This document shows, piece after piece, positions 18,803 to 26,608 of a stretch of DNA of 64,000 nucleotides (its first letter is position 1; the number at the start of each line of letters is the position of its first letter). The stretch is from Oleomonas cavernae (GTDB lineage: Bacteria; Pseudomonadota; Alphaproteobacteria; Zavarziniales; Zavarziniaceae). The notes under the pieces were generated by a model that was given only the letters and a program-made list of their open reading frames with translations, was not told the DNA's origin and searched no databases. The position numbers were made by a program, and so were the translations under genes. The stretch covers positions 2,446,001 to 2,510,000 of the forward strand of contig NZ_QYUK01000011.1 of the NCBI RefSeq assembly GCF_003590945.1, read 5' to 3'.

Positions 18803-19596
18803 GCCGCTTCCCTCCGGTCGCCGGGCGGGTCGTCCTTGAAGGCCGTCGCGCGGATATTATGGGGATCCAGGACCGTGCGGATCACCTCGAGCTGTTCTGC
18901 CGTGGGTGCCGGGGTCTGGGTCGCCGTCGCCTTGCCTTCGAGCGGGAAGCCGGTGGCGGCCTGGACCTGCTCGAAGCTGATGCCGGGATGCAGGTGGCGA
19001 ACCCGGATCGCCTTGTTTGTCCCTAGGAAGTCTAGCACGGCCAGGTCGGTCACGATCAGGCGCAGATCGAGGAAACGGTCGGAACGGCCGTCCGTGAAGC
19101 GGGCGGCGTTGTGGCCGACCCCCGACACCATGTCGACCTCGCCCTCGACGAAGACGCGGGTCGAATGATTGGGCACGAACATCGAATTGATGTGGTTGGC
19201 GGTGTTGCCGGGAATGCCGCGCACGCCCAGCAGCATGGCCTTGGGCTTTTTCGCGTCCTTGCCGACGAAGCTGATGTTCTGCTGGCCATAGCGGTCGATC
19301 TGCACCGGCCCGGTCATGGCATGGCGGTGGCCGCGGTAGACGACGTCGAAGACGCGGGCATAGGGCATCCAGCCTTCGGCCTTGGGTACGTAGCCACCAC
19401 GCTTGCCCACCGGCACCGGCTCCTCGACCAGGTAGGCCTCGCCATCAGTCATCATCAATTCGGGCGCGAAGGTCGCCTTGGCGAGGCTTGCACCCAAGCG
19501 CGGGATCAGGCCGATGCCGGACGCCAGCACTTCGCCATTGCCGCGCCAGGCCTCGGCCGCAGCGGTGATGCACAGTTCTGCGAGGGTATAGGTCAT
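18799..19596 (-). CDS. ipdB: IpdB, beta subunit of the ring-C-opening CoA-transferase-fold hydrolase
   Basis: A 265-residue protein of the class I CoA-transferase beta-subunit fold. It has MTYTLAELCITAAAEAWRGNGEVLASGIGLIPRLGA at the start and GVRGIPGNTANHINSMFVPNHS and MVSGVGHN further on. IpdAB, despite the fold, acts as a COCHEA-CoA hydrolase that opens ring C. It follows ipdA directly and overlaps echA20 at its 3' end. Confidence 0.85.
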   Translation of the reverse strand: MTYTLAELCITAAAEAWRGNGEVLASGIGLIPRLGASLAKATFAPELMMTDGEAYLVEEPVPVGKRGGYVPKAEGWMPYARVFDVVYRGHRHAMTGPVQIDRYGQQNISFVGKDAKKPKAMLLGVRGIPGNTANHINSMFVPNHSTRVFVEGEVDMVSGVGHNAARFTDGRSDRFLDLRLIVTDLAVLDFLGTNKAIRVRHLHPGISFEQVQAATGFPLEGKATATQTPAPTAEQLEVIRTVLDPHNIRATAFKDDPPGDRREAA

Positions 19597-19608
19597 GTCC
19601 GTTCTCCC

Positions 19609-20489
19609 TCAGAACACCGGCAGGGGCAGCGTGGCCAGCTTCTCAGCGCCACCGGCCGCGGCCAGGTAGTCGTCGTGGCTGATGCCGTCGATGAAGCGGG
19701 CGCGCCAGGCGGCGAAACCGCCTTCGACATTGGCGGCCTCGTTGTAATCCTTCAGGTGCTTCAGGTCGAAGCCGTAGTCCGGGCCGCTCGACGTCGGGTG
19801 GGCGCCGAAGGGTACGTGGGCGACGCCGGTGATGCAGCTCCGCTCGACCAGGGAATGGCGCAAGGGGCTCAGGCCGCCCAACGCGGCCGTGCTGACCAGC
19901 CGGTCAGTGGTGACATAGGCCTTGTCGGCGGCGCGGCAGAACCATTCGTCGAAGAAGGGATCGGGGCCGTCACGATGGTGTTGCCCAGCTTGTCGGCGGC
20001 GTTCACGTGGACGATGGCGGCGTCGAGGGTCAGGGCCGGCACGGCGATCAGCAGTTCACCGTCGTCATAGGGGGAGCGGACGGTCTTCAAGTCCGGATGC
20101 AGGCGCTCGACATCGCTGCCGATGCCCGCCCGGCTGGGCAGGAAGGGCAGGCGCATAGCGGCGGCGCGCAGGCCCCATTGCAGCATGCCCTCGTCGATTT
20201 CGAAGGTCTCGAACGCACCCGCCTGGCGGGCGCTGCGGAAATGATTGTCGAGCGGGATCGAGTCGAGCGTGACGAAGCCGAAGACCAGCTTCCTGATCTT
20301 GCCCGCCGCGGCCAGCAGGCCGACATCGGGGCCGCCGTAGGAGACCACGGTCAGGTCCGTGATGTCGGTGCGCAGGATCTCGCGCACCACGGCCATGGGC
20401 TTGCGCCGGGCGCCCCAGCCGCCGACGCCTAAGGTCATGCCGCTGCGCAGGTTCGCGACGATGTCGGCAACGCTCAACCGCTTGTCCAT
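19609..20489 (-). CDS. ipdA: IpdA, alpha subunit of the ring-C-opening hydrolase (frame break near 19970)
   Basis: CoA-transferase alpha-subunit fold, 293 residues after repair, matching IpdA length. The N-terminal part MDKRLSVADIVANLRSGMTLGVGGWGARRKPMA carries the glycine-rich CoA loop. The frame changes near 19970, in the stretch read on the coding strand as GTGACGGCCCCGATCCC; one added G gives TGPDPFFDEWFCRAADKAYV and continues to the stop at 19609. The start at ATG 20489 follows GGGAGC. It sits just upstream of ipdB. As encoded here the protein would be truncated at about 230 residues, so this site needs checking first. Confidence 0.82.
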
Positions 20490-20526
20490 ACCTTGCTCCC
20501 ACACCCTGCCGGTTGAACGGCCAAGG

Positions 20527-22068
20527 TTACCGCAACATGAATTTCTGGACCTTGCCGCTGGCATTCAGCGGCAGGCTGTCCCGCACCTCGACGAAGCGCG
20601 GCGCCTTGTAGTTCGCCATGTTCGCCCGGCACCAGGTGATGAATTCCGCCGCGTCGATCGCCGCCCCCTTGGCCGGCACCAGGATCGCCTTGGCAACCTC
20701 GCCCATGCGGGCGTCGGGCACGCCGATGACGGCGGCCTGGGCGACATCGCGCCGGCTGAGGATGATGTTCTCGATCTCGGCGGGATAGCAGTTGAAGCCG
20801 CCGACGATGAACATGTCCTTCTTGCGATCGGTGATCTTGAGGTAGCCGCGTTCGTCGACCACGCCGACATCGCCGGTGTGCAGCCAACCTTGCGAATCGA
20901 TCGCCTCGCGCGTGGCCGCTTCGTTCTCGAAGTAACCGGCCATGACATTGAAGCCGCGCACCACCACCTCGCCCGCGGTGCCGGCGGGAACCGGATGGCC
21001 CGCCTCGTCGATACAGGCCAGCTCGATCCCGGGGATCGGCCGGCCGCAGGTATTGGCAATGGTCTGCGGGCTGTCATCGCGCACGCACATGGTCACCACC
21101 GGCGCCTCGGTCAGGCCATAGGCGGTCAGCACGGTCTCGAACTTCAGCTCGCTGAACATCCGCTCGATCAGCTCGACCGGCACTACCGCAGCCCCAGTCA
21201 CGGCCAGGCGCAGGGACGAGAGATCGCGGGTGCGGAAGCTGCCCTCGCCCAGGATCGACTGGTAGAGGGTGGGGGCGCCGGGCAGCACACTGACCCTGTC
21301 GATCTCGATCCGGGTGAGAATCCGGCCGACCTCGAACACCGGTTCGGGCAGGCAGGTGCAGCCGGCGATCAGGCAGGCCAGCCAGCCGGCCTTGTAACCG
21401 AAGGAGTGGAAGAAGGGATTGACCACCAGGTAGCGGTCGTCGGGTGCCAGGCCGACCACGCCGGCCCAGGTCTCGACCGTCGCCACGTTCTGGGCATGGG
21501 TGGAGACCACGCCCTTGGGCAGGCCCGTGGTGCCCGAGGTGAAGAGCATGTCGGACGGGTCTTGCGGCCGCACCGCCTCGTAGCGGGCCTCGGCCGTGCC
21601 CTCGTCCACCATCTCGGCCCCGCCCAGGAAATCGGCCCAGGAGAGATCGGCGCCGACCTCCCCGCGCAGGATGACGATGCGCTCCAGGTCCGGCACATCC
21701 TCGCCCGCCAGCATCGCGGGGTAGTCGAAATCGAGGAAGCCGCGCACGGCGAACAGCAGGCGGGCGCGGCTGGCGCGCAGGATCTGCGCCGCTTCCTTGC
21801 CCTTGAAGCGGGTGTTCAGCGGCACCATCACCCCGCCGACCGATTGCAGGCCGACGGTAGCGACGATCCATTCCGCCATGTTGGGCGCCCAGATGGCGAC
21901 CCGGTCGCCCGGCTCGATCCCAGCAGCGATGAAGGCACGCGCGGCGGTGCGGCGGGCCGTCTCGAGCGCCGCGAAGCTCAAGACTGCGCCGCCGTCCTCG
22001 ATCGCCGCGCGCTCGGGCCAGCGAGCCGCCGCGGCGATGACGCAGCCGGGTATGGTTGTGCCGGCCAT
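20527..22068 (-). CDS. fadD3: FadD3-like acyl-CoA synthetase, HIP-CoA ligase candidate
   Basis: An ATP-dependent acyl-CoA ligase (ANL superfamily), 513 residues. It has the P-loop FTSGTTGLPKGVVSTH near residue 170, the A5 motif TAYGLTEAP, GWLHTGDVG and the C-terminal catalytic lysine region NASGKVQKFMLR. FadD3 activates HIP, the propionate side product of ring A/B cleavage, and starts C/D-ring degradation. I prefer ATG 22068 (MAGTTIPGC), since GAGGG lies eight bases before it; an in-frame GTG at 22077 has no usable spacing. The position next to ipdA supports the role over a generic fatty-acid ligase. Confidence 0.82.
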   Translation of the reverse strand: MAGTTIPGCVIAAAARWPERAAIEDGGAVLSFAALETARRTAARAFIAAGIEPGDRVAIWAPNMAEWIVATVGLQSVGGVMVPLNTRFKGKEAAQILRASRARLLFAVRGFLDFDYPAMLAGEDVPDLERIVILRGEVGADLSWADFLGGAEMVDEGTAEARYEAVRPQDPSDMLFTSGTTGLPKGVVSTHAQNVATVETWAGVVGLAPDDRYLVVNPFFHSFGYKAGWLACLIAGCTCLPEPVFEVGRILTRIEIDRVSVLPGAPTLYQSILGEGSFRTRDLSSLRLAVTGAAVVPVELIERMFSELKFETVLTAYGLTEAPVVTMCVRDDSPQTIANTCGRPIPGIELACIDEAGHPVPAGTAGEVVVRGFNVMAGYFENEAATREAIDSQGWLHTGDVGVVDERGYLKITDRKKDMFIVGGFNCYPAEIENIILSRRDVAQAAVIGVPDARMGEVAKAILVPAKGAAIDAAEFITWCRANMANYKAPRFVEVRDSLPLNASGKVQKFMLR

Positions 22069-22092
22069 GGCCGTCACCCTCTCACGCGCACC

Positions 22093-23283
22093 TCATTCCG
22101 CCGCTTGCCGGGTGGCCAGCCACTGCTTCTGCGGGCCGATCTTGGCAGCGATCTTGTTGAGCGCGGGCAGGTCCAGATCGTAGACGTCGGCTGCCGACTT
22201 CCAGAAGATCTGCTCCAGATCCGCTTCCGGCAAGCCGCCTAAGCTGTCCAGCATCTTGGCCTGGGTCTTGGGCCAGCAGCCTTCCGGATGCGGGTAGTCC
22301 GAGCCCCAGATGACCCGGCTAAGGCCCAGTTCCTGGCAGGCGATGGTGGTGTCGCGGTCGGCCAGGGCCGAGGCCACGACCCACATATTGCGGTTGAAAT
22401 AGCCCGACGGCGGCATGGTCAGCTTGGCGCGGAAATCGCCCAGCTTGCCGCTCGTATGTTTCACGCTGGCCCGGATGTCCATCATCTTGATCATCCAGGT
22501 AAACCAGAACTCGCTGCCTTCGGTGTAGATGACCTTGAGCCTGGGGAAGCGCTCGAACACTTCGCCGAAGATCATCTGCCACATCGAGCGGGTCATCCAG
22601 AACGGGTATTCCATCAGGAAGGTCCCAATCGCGCCCGGCACCGGCGCCATCGGCGGGGCAGCACCCGAATGGAAGTGGATGCCCATGTTCAGGTCCTCGC
22701 AGACCGCCCACACCGGATCGTACTTGGGGTGGTTGTAGGGATCGAAGCCATCGGTCATGCAGGGGAACATGACGCCCTTCAAGCCGCTCTTGTGCGCCCA
22801 CTTGATCTCGGCAACCGCCTTGTCGATGTCGAAGACGACCGGGATCACGGCCAGGCCGATGCGGCGCAGCGGCGACATGGCGACGAAATCGACCATCCAG
22901 CGGTTGTGGGCATGGGCGCCCGCCCACAGCAGTTCGGGGTCGGCGCCCAGGCAGCGCAGGCCGACATCGGCGCCGAAGGGCGGGGCATTGCGCTCGGTGA
23001 TGCCGTCGGGGAACAGGACCTCGGCGGCGACGCCGTCACCGTCCAGCACCTTGTCGCGGATCACGCTGTCCCAGACGCCGTAGATGTCGTTGCCGCAGGC
23101 GGCGCGCCAGTTTTCGTTGAATTCCCTGACCAGCAGCTTTTCTTCCATCATCGCCCGGAAGGCGATTTCCTTGGGCAGACGCTCGTCGAATTCGGCGTGG
23201 TACTTGGCTTCGAGATAATCCCGATACCCTTCCGGCGGCAGACCCGCATGGCCATCGCCCGAAATCACCAGATACCGGTCCAT
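22093..23283 (-). CDS. Amidohydrolase-family (TIM-barrel) hydrolase or decarboxylase
   Basis: An Amidohydrolase_2-type protein of 396 residues. It begins MDRYLVISGDGHAG (metal-binding-like DxH near residue 11), then HFHSGAAPP near residue 215 and a C-terminal VIWGSDYPHPEGCWP with the conserved aspartate. This family includes metal-dependent hydrolases and non-oxidative decarboxylases. ATG 23283 has GGAGG five bases upstream, better than the earlier start codons. It lies between an SDR and fadD3 in the steroid operon but is not part of the known mycobacterial C/D-ring set. I cannot name its substrate. Confidence 0.8.
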   Translation of the reverse strand: MDRYLVISGDGHAGLPPEGYRDYLEAKYHAEFDERLPKEIAFRAMMEEKLLVREFNENWRAACGNDIYGVWDSVIRDKVLDGDGVAAEVLFPDGITERNAPPFGADVGLRCLGADPELLWAGAHAHNRWMVDFVAMSPLRRIGLAVIPVVFDIDKAVAEIKWAHKSGLKGVMFPCMTDGFDPYNHPKYDPVWAVCEDLNMGIHFHSGAAPPMAPVPGAIGTFLMEYPFWMTRSMWQMIFGEVFERFPRLKVIYTEGSEFWFTWMIKMMDIRASVKHTSGKLGDFRAKLTMPPSGYFNRNMWVVASALADRDTTIACQELGLSRVIWGSDYPHPEGCWPKTQAKMLDSLGGLPEADLEQIFWKSAADVYDLDLPALNKIAAKIGPQKQWLATRQAAE

Positions 23284-23426
23284 CTCGTCCTCCATATCGT
23301 TGCACCGCCGCACTTCGGCGGCTTGCTCATGCCCTAGACCCTAAGCCCTTGGCCGGCCATGCAGAAGGCCCGGGGCACGAATTCTCCGTTCACGCTCGCG
23401 AACAATCCGGAAAGGGAAATCCGCAG

Positions 23427-24224
23427 TTACATCGCCTGGGCATAGGTGATGTGCATCGGCACCGTCAGGCCGCCGTCTACCACGATTTCCGTGCCCGTGA
23501 TCATGGCGGCCCGCTCCGAGGCCAGGAACAGGATCGCCTCGGCGATCTCCCGCGCTTCGATCAGCCTGCCCAGGGGCACGTCCCTGGACATGCCGGCGAC
23601 CAGCGCCTCGCGCCCGCCGAACATTTCCGCCACCGGGTCCAGGATCGGCGTGTCGACATAGCCGGGGATGACCGTGTTGCAGCGGATGGACGGCCGGAAC
23701 AGGGCCCCCGACAGGGCCACGGACTTGGAGATCATGCGCACCGCGGCCTTGGTCGTGTTGTAGACCAGGCTGGCCGCGTGGGCGTGAACCCCCTGGACCG
23801 ACGAGATGTTGACGATGGCGCCGCCCCGCCCGGTCTCGGCGATCGCCAGCATCCCGTGCTTGCAGCCGAGGAAGGTGCCGGTCTGGTTGATGCCGACGAC
23901 GCGGTTCCAATCTTCGAGATCGGTGATGGCGACGCTGGAGGTGTGAGCGACGCCGGCGGCATTCACCACCACGTCCAGCCCGCCGAAGGCGCCCTTCGTC
24001 GCCTCGATCGCGGCGACCCAGCCGGGCTCGCTCGCCACGTCGAGCACGACCGCTATGGTCCGTTCCCCCAAGGCGTCGGCCCGGCGCTTTGCGAGGGATT
24101 CGTTGATGTCGGCGATGACGGCCGCACCGCCGCGGGCAACGAAGGCCTGCGCTGTCGCAAAGCCGATGCCGGAGGCCCCGCCGGTGACGAGCGCGACCCG
24201 GCCGGCGAAATCCTGCTCGCTCAT
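23427..24224 (-). CDS. Short-chain dehydrogenase/reductase, hydroxysteroid-type candidate
   Basis: An SDR of 265 residues with complete motifs: VTGGASGIGFATA near residue 13, NAAG, NISSV, and YNTTKAA (catalytic Tyr/Lys). The C-terminal end FLASERAAMITGTEIVVDGGLTVP is typical of the classical family, to which bacterial 3- and 17-hydroxysteroid dehydrogenases belong. It starts ten bases after the hsaE stop. A 143-base gap without recognised features separates it from the amidohydrolase gene. Confidence 0.85.
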   Translation of the reverse strand: MSEQDFAGRVALVTGGASGIGFATAQAFVARGGAAVIADINESLAKRRADALGERTIAVVLDVASEPGWVAAIEATKGAFGGLDVVVNAAGVAHTSSVAITDLEDWNRVVGINQTGTFLGCKHGMLAIAETGRGGAIVNISSVQGVHAHAASLVYNTTKAAVRMISKSVALSGALFRPSIRCNTVIPGYVDTPILDPVAEMFGGREALVAGMSRDVPLGRLIEAREIAEAILFLASERAAMITGTEIVVDGGLTVPMHITYAQAM

Positions 24225-24233
24225 CGTTCTTCC

Positions 24234-25019
24234 TCAGGCCACGAAATTGCAGTGGCAGGTGCCGATGCCCTGGATCGTCACGCCGATCGCATCCCCGGCC
24301 ACGACCGGGATCAGGGCGGCGAGCGAGCCCGAGAGGATGACCTCGCCGGCCTTCAGCGGGATGCCCTTGGCGCCCAGGGTGTTGGCCAGCCAGGCCACGG
24401 CATTGACCGGCGAATCGAGCGTCGCCGCCCCGGCCCCGGTGCCGACGATGCGGCCGTTCCTGGTGATCACCATGCCGGCCAGGGCCAGATCGAGACTTTC
24501 GGGCGAGACCAAGCGGTCGCCCAGCACGAAGACCCCGCACGAGGCATTGTCGGCCACCGTGTCCTCGATCTTGATCTTCCAGTCAGTGATGCGGGAATCG
24601 ACGATCTCCAGGCAGGCCATCACGCCTTCGGTCGCTTGGAGGACCTGGGCATTGGTGATTCCGGGACCGATCAGGTCACGCTTCAGCACGAAGGCGATCT
24701 CGCCCTCGGCCCGGGGCTGGATCATGGCCGACATGGGAATGTCGCCACGCTCGGGCACGATCATGTCGGCCAGGAGGATGCCGAAATCGGGCTGGGTCAC
24801 GCCCAGCATCGACTGCACCGGGCGCGAGGTGACGCCGATCTTCTTGCCCACGATCTTGTTCGCCCCGACCAGGCGGCGGCCGACGAATTCGGTCTGGATG
24901 GCGTAGGCATCGTCGACCGTCAGGCCCAGGCCGCGATCGGTCAGCGGCGACAAGGTCCGGCGCCCGATCAGCGCCGTGTAAAGTTCCAGCCCCAGCTCTT
25001 CAATCTTGCTCTGGTCCAT
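24234..25019 (-). CDS. hsaE: HsaE-like 2-hydroxyhexa-2,4-dienoate hydratase
   Basis: A 261-residue hydratase of the 2-oxopent-4-enoate hydratase / fumarylacetoacetase-like family. It shows GKKIGVTSRPVQSMLGV, PRAEGEIAFVLKRDL (metal-binding glutamates near 105-110) and DSRITDWKIKIEDTVADNASCG. In steroid degradation HsaE hydrates the C6 dienol acid released from ring A by HsaD. The aldolase and aldehyde dehydrogenase (hsaF, hsaG) that would follow are not in this window. Confidence 0.85.
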   Translation of the reverse strand: MDQSKIEELGLELYTALIGRRTLSPLTDRGLGLTVDDAYAIQTEFVGRRLVGANKIVGKKIGVTSRPVQSMLGVTQPDFGILLADMIVPERGDIPMSAMIQPRAEGEIAFVLKRDLIGPGITNAQVLQATEGVMACLEIVDSRITDWKIKIEDTVADNASCGVFVLGDRLVSPESLDLALAGMVITRNGRIVGTGAGAATLDSPVNAVAWLANTLGAKGIPLKAGEVILSGSLAALIPVVAGDAIGVTIQGIGTCHCNFVA

Positions 25020-25040
25020 CGCGCCTACTCTCTACAGGGA

Positions 25041-25187
25041 CCCTGTCGTCATCCCGGCGAAGGCCGGGATCCACGGCTATGGCAATACGGGTCTGCCCCA
25101 GTGCTCCACGACAGTGGATCCCGGCCTTCGCCGGGATGACGATGCGAGTTGTGTCTGCACCCGGGATCCCGAAGCCGGGATCCCGGG
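25041..25187. repeat. Inverted intergenic repeat, copy 2, plus a second palindrome
   Basis: The arm at 25046-25073 (CGTCATCCCGGCGAAGGCCG...) is mirrored at 25114-25142. The first 33 bases match 17801-17833 exactly. A further perfect palindrome, CCCGGGATCCCG / CGGGATCCCGGG, follows at 25160-25187. It fills most of the 181-base gap between hsaE and the DUF1329 gene. Confidence 0.85.
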
Positions 25188-25200
25188 AAGATCTATGTGA

Positions 25201-26580
25201 TTAAACGCCCTTGCGCTTCAGCTCCTCGGCCGTGTAATCGGAGAGCTTGCGGCCGCCCTGGTTGAACTTGGGTTTGTCCGACACCTCGTTGGTGAGGCGG
25301 TCGGCCATGTAGGCGCCCGAGATCAGGTCGTGATAGCAGGTGATGCGGGTGACGAAGACCTGCGCCGCATAGTCGTAGGACACGGTGTTGAGCGCAAAGC
25401 GGTAGAGCTGCTGACGCGCGTCGTACATGTCGGCCATCAGGGGCTGGCCCGAATCCTCCTCGACATAGAGGGTGCGGGCGGCATAGATGTGGCGGATGCC
25501 GGGTTTCAGCTTGGCCTTCAGCACCCAGACGCGGTGCAGTTCCCAGCGCACGAATTCCGGGTTGAGGTGCGACTTGCCCAGCAGGTCCTTGTACTTGATA
25601 TCCGGGCTGTCGACCTCGTAGTTGTTGTAGGGGACATAGAATTCCTTCTTGCCCACCAGTTCCCAGTCATAGCGCCGGGGCGACTGGGTCCAAAGGCGGG
25701 TGTCGTCCACGGTGTGGAAGCCGCCCGGCCCGAGCGGATAGTCGCCGGCCACTTCCGGCACCTGCTTCACCCGGCGGGTGCCCGGGATGTACTGATAGGA
25801 CTGGGTGGGGCTCTTCTCGAAGTCCCACCATTCGCGTACCAGGGTAATGGTGCCGCGCTCGCGTTCGGGCTTGGTGGTCGAGCGGAACAGGAAGGCGGAT
25901 TCGATGACCCCGGTGGAGCGCTGCACATTCGGGTCGAAAGGCGGCGCATAGATGTCCCACTGCTGGCCGCCCCAGGCGATGTTGCCGTCGGGGTAGACCA
26001 CCGCCTCGTCATAGGTGCCGCGCTCGGTGAAAGCCTTGGGCGCCGTGATCGAGGACCAGATCGACTCCAGGCCCGACTTGGGGAACGGGAAGGCGCAGCC
26101 GCCCAACACGTTGGTCACCCCCTCGCCGCTGGGGGTGAGTTCCGCGTTCTGGGCGTTCAGCTTGTACTGTTCGTGCGTCCAGTCCGAGAAGCGGAAATCG
26201 CGATGGCACGGGTAGACGTTCATCTTGAACGTCGCCCCGTATTTCTCGAACATCGCCTGCTGGCCGGCCGACAGCTTGTCGGCATACTGCTTGTAGTTCT
26301 GCGCGGTGATGGTGAACAGGGGCTTGTCGCCGGCATAGGGGCTGACCAGCGGCTTGCCCGTGCCGGCGAAGGAAACGCCGTCCGGCGTGCCCAGCCACTT
26401 GCCGGCCCAGGGCACGATGGAACCGTCGGCATTGCCTTCCTTGACGGCGCCGACCGGGGTCAGCGACGTGCCGAGCTTGGCGATCTCGTCGGCTGTCGCC
26501 TTGGCCCAGCCAAGGCGGGGGCCGGCGGCGGCGACGAGCGCGGCGGCACCGACACCCTTGACGAAAGTCCTGCGATCCAT
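25201..26580 (-). CDS. DUF1329 periplasmic protein with Tat signal
   Basis: A DUF1329-family protein of 459 residues. The N-terminus MDRRTFVKGVGAAALVAAAG has the RRxFxK pattern of a twin-arginine signal, with likely cleavage after AKA, so the protein is folded before export to the periplasm. ATG 26580 follows AGGAGG at good spacing. DUF1329 genes regularly accompany DUF1302, YCF48-like and MMPL genes in proteobacteria that grow on hydrophobic substrates; the family is, to my memory, related to the LolA/LolB lipid-carrier fold. A carrier between outer and inner membrane is a reasonable hypothesis, not shown here. Confidence 0.85.
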   Translation of the reverse strand: MDRRTFVKGVGAAALVAAAGPRLGWAKATADEIAKLGTSLTPVGAVKEGNADGSIVPWAGKWLGTPDGVSFAGTGKPLVSPYAGDKPLFTITAQNYKQYADKLSAGQQAMFEKYGATFKMNVYPCHRDFRFSDWTHEQYKLNAQNAELTPSGEGVTNVLGGCAFPFPKSGLESIWSSITAPKAFTERGTYDEAVVYPDGNIAWGGQQWDIYAPPFDPNVQRSTGVIESAFLFRSTTKPERERGTITLVREWWDFEKSPTQSYQYIPGTRRVKQVPEVAGDYPLGPGGFHTVDDTRLWTQSPRRYDWELVGKKEFYVPYNNYEVDSPDIKYKDLLGKSHLNPEFVRWELHRVWVLKAKLKPGIRHIYAARTLYVEEDSGQPLMADMYDARQQLYRFALNTVSYDYAAQVFVTRITCYHDLISGAYMADRLTNEVSDKPKFNQGGRKLSDYTAEELKRKGV

Positions 26581-26608
26581 CGCTATCCTCCTTGTATGTT
26601 TTCTGTTC

